The notes beneath the pieces were generated by a model. That model did not search any database and was not told where the DNA came from. It saw only the letters and a list, made by a program, of their open reading frames with translations. A stretch of 64,000 nt of DNA from Ascaris suum (lineage: Eukaryota; Nematoda; Chromadorea; Rhabditida; Ascarididae): positions 7,626,001 through 7,690,000 of the forward strand of contig CM024181.1 in the NCBI GenBank assembly GCA_013433145.1, read 5' to 3'. A program made the position numbers and the translations under genes. Shown piece by piece: positions 55,702-64,000 of the stretch (positions are counted from its first letter, which is position 1; each line of letters begins with the position of its first letter).

Positions 55702-56867
55702 AGTTTCAGAGATCGAATGAAGTTTTTGATGAAAATTATTCCACCGAATGAGGTAAGTCTCATGGCACGATATTGCTGAATCAGTTATTGAAACCTTTAT
55801 ATCGTTGAGAGGCTTGCCTTATAGAAAGTTCAAGTTTCATAAAACGATAGCATATTTCGTAAATGTCATCAAGTGATTTGAAGTTGATATAGTATAGATG
55901 ACGATTCCTCAATGAGTGTATAGTGGAATTTAATAGAAATAATAATATAATATATATTTTAAAACCATTATTAAAAAGTCATATATTTCATTTGCTTAAA
56001 TAAAAAAAATAAAGACCATTGTTGAATGGCAAATTTTCTCGAAGATTAGCAAACAAATAAAAATCATCAAGTTGAATACAAGTGACATTTTAAGTGAAAG
56101 AAGCTGTCCTCGAAAATGAGCACAGCGCTCTGATCTCCTCTTGAAGTAAATAGAGCATTGAAATTTCGATAGCATAGTTTAACTATCCTATAATATTAAA
56201 ATATAACTATAACTATGAAACGATAGTACTTTTAACAAGTGTGACTAGGCAGCAATTTAAAAAATTAGAAAATATACAGAAGATAGCCATATACTATAAG
56301 AAAATCGAAGATATCATCAGTAAAACTATCTGGTTATGACTGCCTAGCAAACAGATTTGAGAAGGGATCACCAGCGAAAAGTGAAGCGCCATCATAAAGA
56401 GGCAAAGCTTATTGAATGTGCCTCTAATAAAAGTGTGCGCCTCATTTAGAGTAATGGATAAATTGCGATGAAGGGGTACTACGCGACTTTTAGTGTGATC
56501 TTGAGGGGCTGGGGGTTAGAAAGGAGGGAAAGGGGGTAGGAGGGCGAAGTTGCAATCTGTTTTTGATCATACGTTGCGAATTTAACTTTGTAGAATGCAA
56601 TAATATGCATATAATAAGAATAAATTTGCATATCTCTATGAAGTTGGCGATCGAAACAAGATAAGGGTACCAAATTTCCAAAATTTTCTTCGGATAAAAT
56701 TACTTACTTTGACACTGAAATGAATAGAAGAAGAAACAGATAGAAAGACTTTTAAAAAACGCTTTAAATACGGCATTGCGTCTCTATGAAGGGGCGTTTC
56801 CATTTGCGACAACCAATTCTATCCAACGTGAACCTTTGTTAGCGTTGCATTCATAGTCTTAGAAAAA

Positions 56868-57002
<135 letters not shown>

Positions 57003-58761
57003 AATTTAGAATAAGTGCATGTTATTTCAAATTACAGCTGTATTTTTTCAATTAATCCAAGAAAAGAAACAATCAGCTAACACAAAGGTCGCACCAGTAT
57101 AGGAATAGCGAAAATCTCTAGTAATTGCCCAAAACTATAGCTGACATGATGTAGGGAAGGGGTGAAGAATAAAGAAAAGTTATTCATCTAATTCCCCACC
57201 CCCTTCTTCCAAGCGCTATTTTCTACCGGTTTGAAAAGTGATCGGTCCCGCCTTGTAAGGATCCCTGGGATGGTGAAGAGAAAAGAACATTTTTTTTTCT
57301 ACTCTTAAAGAGTTCGATAGTTTCAGTTTATAAACATTGGCTTTAAATAAATTTTACATGAATATTTCAACCGATTTTACATCAATAAAAGACTTAGCAA
57401 AACGTTTGCTATTGACTCATAATATGAAATCGATCGAGTTCTACAAATGTTCCAAATAAACTAAATCGTTCTTAAGTCACACCTGACAGGTAACAGAAAA
57501 AGGTGAGAAAAAGATGACTTTAAAACTTTCATTAGTTTTAGCAATCTCTATTGAAAATGATGAATCGGCAATAGAAATAGAAAGAAGAAATCATCATATG
57601 TTAATTTCGATTTACACAAAGCGAATTTCACTTTTATCACTCAAATTTTATGAGACTCACAAACTATCGAATAAGAATAAGCATATATAATACTCCGATA
57701 TTCAAATTAGCATATTTTCAAATTTATGGAGAGAAAAATCTCTCTTTTTCGTTCATCAAAGTTAGCGTTATGAAGTGTTTATTATGCTGTGACGTTCGCG
57801 CATACATCCACGATTTTCGCCAAGATTTTTTGTCAATTACGATGTAAATATCCTTGAATTTTGCCTGGACTTATGAATAACCTTGTTTGCAAGATTCTTA
57901 GTTCCAAGAAGAAATATTCATGAAACACGAGAAGTAGCAAATACGAGAAATTGCAAATGCCCTAGAGCGTTATCGCAATTTTGCAAGCTTCTAAAATTGT
58001 CTGTTTAAAATTTGACCCTTTATTATTGAATATCTCGGTTTCTGTTATAGTTGCGATCGAAATCATAGAGATAGAACCGGAATTTCGAAAAGTATTCAAA
58101 CTCCAGAATTTGGACCGGAAAGTATTCACTGAGTCCGGAAATCGAATTTCTATGCAATCTTATTTCATGTGTATGATAATTTTGAAAATTTTTGAATAAC
58201 AATTTTAAAAAGCAGTAAATATTTCCACCATTTGTGCGCTATGAAACTCGACAGATCCGCGCCGATCCATGGTGAATGAGCGGATCGTCAGGTGAATCAG
58301 GTGAATTCTTATGTCATATTTGCTTCTGAATCTTTTAATTTCTTGACGATCTTTGAGAATTGTTTTCTCTGAAAGAATTGATGCCATTGAAGACAGCAAA
58401 AGATAGATGCATCAATCGCTTTAAATCTGTCTTTAATTAATCGACGAAGAAAATAGCTTGAGGTTAATTTTTTTCCGAAATTAAGCAATCGACGTGAAAT
58501 TGATTTCTTCAGAAAACGATCGTCGTGTAGAATTTCTCTCTTAAATCTTTTTTCATTCTAATAAACATTAACGCAAAAAGCGTTTTCCATCCTCCACCCC
58601 CCACCTCCTCCATCGTTGTTGTACTTTACTATGAGGATGATTACATTATATTATTTAATTCATCTTCATTGTTGATTTTTTTTTTCAACGAGACATCGAT
58701 ATGGAGTTTTATAGAGGTAAATCATGAAGATTTAAATCATAATTTCTTTTTTTTTTTGAGA

Positions 58762-58816
58762 GGGAGAGAGAGAGGAACTCCGTATTAGGAGAGAGAGAGA
58801 GAGGAATTCCGTATTA
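58762..58816. repeat. Short tandem duplication with GA tract
   Basis: Two copies of a GAGAGAGAGAGGAA-TCCGTATTA unit of about 27 bp, differing by a substitution and by GA length. Confidence 0.85.
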
Positions 58817-59384
58817 CTTGCAAGGAATTTAAAGATATGATGACCACTCTCTTTGATACACGGATATAGAGCCCACTAATTCGTGATTTTGAAAAAGTTG
58901 TCGCCTATGCTAAGGTCAACATTAATCTGCCTCAAAATTGTACAATAACCATCACAACTTTTGCTAATGAATGAAGACTTTGCACTTATATTGGAGTGAA
59001 AATATGCGCAGAATGGTAGAGCATTTGCCTAACGAGGTCAAACATCGGGAGCTTATGCCATCCTGCAGATAAATTTTCATTCTTCATTAAAAACTTTGGG
59101 AAAAACTTGCAAAAAAAAAAAACAATCAATTTATGAACAAATAATTAATGCAATAATCATAATAATTCAGGTGGTTTTTTTTAAACATTATTTTTATAAT
59201 AAAATGAAATATTTCTGCGTCGCGAAGATCTAAATACGAATAAAAAAAAAAAGAAGAGAAGAATACGCATATACGATGATGCATTTCAGCAATAATATTG
59301 CTGTCATGCAATAATGATATACGACTACTTGGATAAAACACATTCGTTACAACCTATAGAAAAATTGAAAACAGTTACTTGATA

Positions 59385-59386
<2 letters not shown>

Positions 59387-59448
<62 letters not shown>
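59387..59448. repeat. CT microsatellite
   Basis: About 62 bp of uninterrupted CT, followed by a C-rich stretch. Confidence 0.97.
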
Positions 59449-59451
<3 letters not shown>

Positions 59452-59839
59452 CCAGCTCTCCCACCACCCTCCACCTTTTTCATTCACTCTCGCCTCTTTC
59501 TATCAATTCCTGCCTGAGGTAAATCCATTAACGTTGTCGAAAACTATTTTTCGTTAGGAATATAGTATCAACATTTCAAGACTCTCAAAAATCATCATCT
59601 TTTTGCAAGTTTTTAGCCGGTTATTAGTGTGTATGACTGCGCATATTCATTGCGTAGGCGAGTTGTTGATTTTATTCTCAGGTATTGGGCGAGGAAATGA
59701 CATTTTATGCAACGATATTTAATACTTTCAAACAATTCCTTTAAAATACTGAACGAAACGATAAGCTTTTATTATGTATTCGCTGTGAACATTTTTCTAC
59801 AATTTTTTTTTGCAATCCATTTGTTCCAAATTTTGATTA

Positions 59840-60023
<184 letters not shown>

Positions 60024-61171
60024 AGAGAGAAAGAGAGAAAAAAATTAGATTGAAGATTTCTGAGATCATTTGCAATACGTTCAAAAAGCAATCTCACATA
60101 ATTTACTCATATCAATTTATCTTTAAAATTAAAAAGAAATCAAAATTAAGTGAGAATTTTACAAAACGACATTTAAAATAAGGAAAATAAGTGCTATCCT
60201 CTTCTAGAAAATCAATCATTTTATCGAGATGACAGCTAAATAAAAAACACTGCTTATTTCCACAATTGTGAGAAAAGAAAAAAGCTAAAATTATGCGGAA
60301 AGAATCGTTACATTCTGCGAGATAATTTGTCGCCTCACATCTATAAACTAAAATGCATCTTCAAATTGGTGAGTTTAATCAGGTAATGCGATAATGCGAA
60401 AAATAAAAATATACCTGTCGCAAATACATCAATTTATTTTGCGTTATCGACATCATTCCTCTCTTTTGCTCTCTTTTCTCCTCTCCTCGCCTATTGTCTA
60501 GCACATCTTCTCTCTCCATCACTTCATTAGACAGCATAAAGGATTGTAGGAATAAATAATCTCCAATGTAGCTGGTCATTGAATTTATTAAAACATAAAA
60601 GTAGGAACTTAACTAATATTCACTTAATTCAGTCCATGATACAGTTTCAAACATCCATTTATTATGAGTCAATAAAAAATGAGCAGAGATATATGATGAA
60701 ATACTTTCAAATTTCTAATCAATTTCTAATTTCTCCTTCAAAAAATATTGCCGATCAACAAGTTAAAATAAATTTTATTGTTGTTGTTTGTTTGCTTTTT
60801 TTTTTCAATATTCGATAAAAGGAATTTCTATGAAGTTATATTTTAGCGATAACAAACAAGCCAAATAAAGCGAAGTTATATTTCCTCCTATTTAAATTAT
60901 ACAAGAGCAATAAATTGCACTTTAAATATCATAGATATTCTTAGAAACGAGAAAGATTTCAGTCAAGAATATTTTCATTTTATGCATTAACAGCTTCCGA
61001 TTTTATAAGCATATATAAAGTGTTGGGATTGGTTATGCTGAATAATTGAATCATTGCGGTCATATAATTAATTTATACACCTGGATGCGTTTATTAACGT
61101 TTATTAACGCTTACACCTTCAAAGTTCAAATATGAATTGAATCGGTGATATATTAATGACAGGATATCATT

Positions 61172-64000
61172 TCAGTATTCTTCTTCAATATGAGTAGATT
61201 CCGAGCGGAACATATTGCGAAGTGATTCTGATTCTATACCCGTAATCGACGCTTTTATGCTTGATTTGTGACGATCGGTCATCGTGAATGATCTTGTTTC
61301 CCATGCATCATACAAGATTTTCATTGCTTGCCGCAAATTGCATTCTGTTGTTGGAGATGTTCGATTCTGGCCATCCTCTTCTATTGACAAAACGCCGAAA
61401 ACATTAGAAGGATTGGAAGGCAGATAAGTTGTTGACCCATTTCCATGTGAATGGATCGGCTAACCAAACATATGAATAAGTAAAACCAAATTTCGGTTTT
61501 GTCGGCTCCGTTTTTAACTACTACGGGTACCCAGTGGTGGACACCTGTGTTTTGAAATGGTCACGCTTGACGACTACGATCCGCGGGGAGTGTGGGCATA
61601 GCTGGCAGCTTCGAACGGCCCTCTTAAAAATCGTTGACGTCTATACATGAGTTTAGCACTCTTCTAACGACAGGCTGTCCTTTAGGAATCGAAAATGTCC
61701 GTCGAATATCGTTTAGAGTATGAGAAACACCAGAGTGAAGAAGGCGATTATCACCTTCAAGAACGATTAGGTCCGTTACGGTGCTCCTCGAAGGTTGCAG
61801 AATTCGGAATTTGGTATTGTCGGATAAATTGGCGGTGGGCAAGCTGCAGATATCTCTTAAGATTTCATTACTGTCGAGTTTAATTCCAACAGCGTGAGAG
61901 GCGTTGTGATTCTTATGTCGTGGCTACAAATACGGTTTAGGTCACTGGTACATGGCACAGGAATGTGACTTTTCTAGTTTGTTGCGTAACACTGGATTTA
62001 ACTTGTTGCAATTTTTCACTTGCAGAAACTTTAGACAACGCGAGACTGTTCTTTAGAGAGCATTACGAATGAAGAAGCATGACAACGTTCTGTGAATAGA
62101 ATCACCCTTATTTCTATGCCAATAGTACCCACGACGATCTCTTTCTCTTCTCCAAGGATGCTGAGGCAATATCCTCATGGGTGATTGGCCAATGATCTGG
62201 ACGTAGTATTAAACATGAGGGTCTGTTCCACCAAAATTCACGCATTGAAGCTCCTCGGGTATTGTATCCTTTTGCAGCGATGCCCAGTGAATTATGTGAT
62301 GAAGCAATGTATTTGAAATGGAGGCTCATCGCTTTTTTTAATTTCTCGTATCCGATTAAAAATAAACACGGGAAGTATTTTGGTGGTATTCGGCCATCGT
62401 AAGACGCATTTCTGATCTGTCCATGAGAAATGTTTGCGAATTGGTAACCGAAGCTGTCCAGTGACAAATGTTAATGCTCACGTTCCAATTAGTACCACCA
62501 TCAATTCCAAACGAGCGACCGTTATTTCTTTTATTGGGGCTAGCCTACTTTTGGCGTAAAGAAGATTGCAAATCGTCCCTTCTGTCGAATCACTACGATG
62601 ATAGATACAGGCTGCATACCCTTTTACGGAGGCATCAACAAAACTGTGCAATTCCATCGCAGCTTCGGTTTGTACGATATTTTTTTCGAGGAATTTTAAA
62701 TGAAAGGCATTTTTGCCTGCTTTAATAGAGCGTTCCCTGTTCCCGGTGGGAATTTCCAGATGCCTGTTCGTCCCCCCATCCGGCCTTTGCTTTTCCATAT
62801 GTCCTGAATAAGTGTTTTAATCGCAAATATAACGAGTGAAAGATAACGCTGAGGATCAAAAGTGGAAACAAAAGTCTGTAAATGCAGTCTTTTGCTAATT
62901 TGCTCAATATTTTGAGGTCAGTGTATTTAGAGGTGAATTTCATCATTGGATTCCATAGAATTCCTAGAAACTTTGCTATAGTATTTTTTCGTCCTATCCG
63001 TTCTATCAAATTCCTTTGTAACGATGGGATCGTTGGAGATCCATTTTCGAAAATTCAATAAGATTTGATGAAAAAAATTGTTTCGCTTCATGGTTAGTGT
63101 GAATTGTTTCTTGAGGATTTTCTATTGCTAGCACTACGTTATGCATTGTAATATTTGTTGTTGCGATTATTTATAAATATTGTCTGATAGTGGCATTGAG
63201 AAGAAATCGTCTGCTGATTATTGCAAATGGCACTCTCTTGAAACGGTAGTACTCAATTTTTTCCCACAGAGAATCCGTTGTCGGGTTCCTTGAGCCAAAG
63301 AAATCTTGTGACATCCCGATCTGTTGGAGAGAGCTTGAATTGTAGAAAGGACTTTTCCACGTTAACGAGCAAGACGACCGGTTTAGTACGAAAACGGAGA
63401 AGAAGATCGCAGAGATTAGGCAGAAGTGATGGTCGTGGTAGTAAACATTCGTTGAGACTGCTATCTCTTTGGTTGGCCTAGCCGGATGTCGTATACTCTC
63501 CGTAATTTCGTTCTCGATTTTCTGGTCTAATGATTGGATCATGTGGCAGATAATGAATAATTGGTTCGTCTGCCTTATTTCCTTCGCATTTTTCGATGAT
63601 TTACTGTGAGATTCATTCTTTAATAGTATTATCATATTTGTTTGGGAGGCAATTTCAACGCTGAGTCGTTTCATCAACGATTTTAGCCTTCCGATGCTTA
63701 AATAATAGTTGTCACGGAGAGAGAATCTAGGTGACGTATTTCTCCATGGCCAGAAGACGGTCTAGCGACCGTCTATTAGTAATACAGATTTGTTAAATTG
63801 GCACAGCGCTTCGTCGTCATCCATTTGGTTTGACGGATCTATTATTGCAACAGATTCAAGATTCCAGTACTGGGCTAGATTTAATTCTTCATATTTGATA
63901 AGACAGCTGCATTGTAAAGGAGTATTACTATCTTCACTGATTTCTCAGAGACCTTTCTGCGATAAGACTCTTCCTATGAGAATAGGTCCGAACTTGCTTG
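61172..64000 (-). mobile_element. Decayed BEL/Pao LTR-retrotransposon, pol region (runs off window edge)
   Basis: Pol domains appear in the expected order reading leftward on the minus strand. Near 63900-63690 is the segment before reverse transcriptase (NLAQYWNLESVAI, then a DDDEAL motif). At about 63480-63174 is the reverse transcriptase core (CDLLLRFRTK, DRDVTRFLW, RFKRVPFAIISRRFL). At about 63000-62480 come the linker and RNase H (ELHSFVDASVKGY, AKSRLAPIKEITVARLELM). At 62470-62114 is the Pao-type connection ending FWWNRPSCLILRPDHWP. At 61842-61624 is the integrase zinc-binding part (LHSGVSHTLNDIRRTF, VVRRVLNSC), and at about 61600-61430 the start of the integrase core (FICLVSRSIHMEM). 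The copy is dead: there are in-frame stops (e.g. minus-strand TAG at 63762-63764 and a TAA at about 63171), a frame change inside the reverse transcriptase near 63270, and loss of catalytic residues. No LTR was seen inside the window. Confidence 0.88.

Noticed and set aside
58998..59075. tRNA-like stretch with a D-arm-like GCGCAGAATGGTAGAGC and a loop containing CTAAC
   Set aside because: No T-arm (GGTTCRANYCC), no pairing acceptor stem and a poor anticodon stem; at most a degraded tRNA-derived fragment.
62468..62725. Plus-strand frames at 62468-62725, 61695-61883 and 63278-63481
   Set aside because: They are antisense to the BEL/Pao pol segments.

Overview
The window looks like nuclear DNA of a nematode, probably a chromadorean parasite with introns of about 0.5-1 kb. 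The DNA is AT-rich, the genes are split by GT-AG introns, and there are long TA dinucleotide arrays. The decisive marker is a neuropeptide precursor of the NLP-10 type (repeated PFSGGxY-Gly-Lys-Arg), a nematode family. The species cannot be named from sequence alone; a clade III (spirurid/filarial-like) worm is a guess from intron size and the abundance of the octamer ATGCAAAT.

Layout. 0-29 kb carries plus-strand genes: the last three exons of bystin (46-1575), a complete mitochondrial ribosomal protein uL3m/MRPL3 in seven exons (3610-8907), the F-box/SPRY protein FSN-1/FBXO45 (about 11281-15748), a divergent SKP1-like protein (22649-26366), and an unrecognised gene ending at 28769. 30.6-42 kb carries minus-strand genes: the protein phosphatase 1 regulator SDS22/PPP1R7 in six phase-0 exons (30618-35381) and the NLP-10-like precursor in four exons (38405-41988). 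42-61 kb is almost empty of recognisable genes; it holds one 41-codon candidate membrane microprotein, simple repeats, a short GC-rich island and a perfect 65-bp duplication. 61.2-64 kb is a decayed BEL/Pao LTR-retrotransposon pol region on the minus strand that runs off the right edge.

How genes relate. Bystin (40S assembly) and MRPL3 (mitoribosome) are housekeeping neighbours about 2 kb apart, not obviously an operon. FSN-1/FBXO45 and the SKP1-like gene encode two kinds of subunit that bind each other in SCF-type ubiquitin ligases, and they lie about 7 kb apart on one strand. Two apparent coding exons (11123-11241 and 20224-20329) and the gene at 28139-28769 have no assignment.

The clearest notable content is the GGxY-amide precursor with an unusual C-terminal SIPMSGGFF-Gly peptide, the FSN-1/SKP1-like pair, a perfect 20-bp inverted repeat (17173-17225), and a TTGGCCAA palindrome cluster (20985-21200). 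I found no clear novel multi-gene system. All exon boundaries come from reading splice motifs, phase continuity and remembered family similarity; no search was run.
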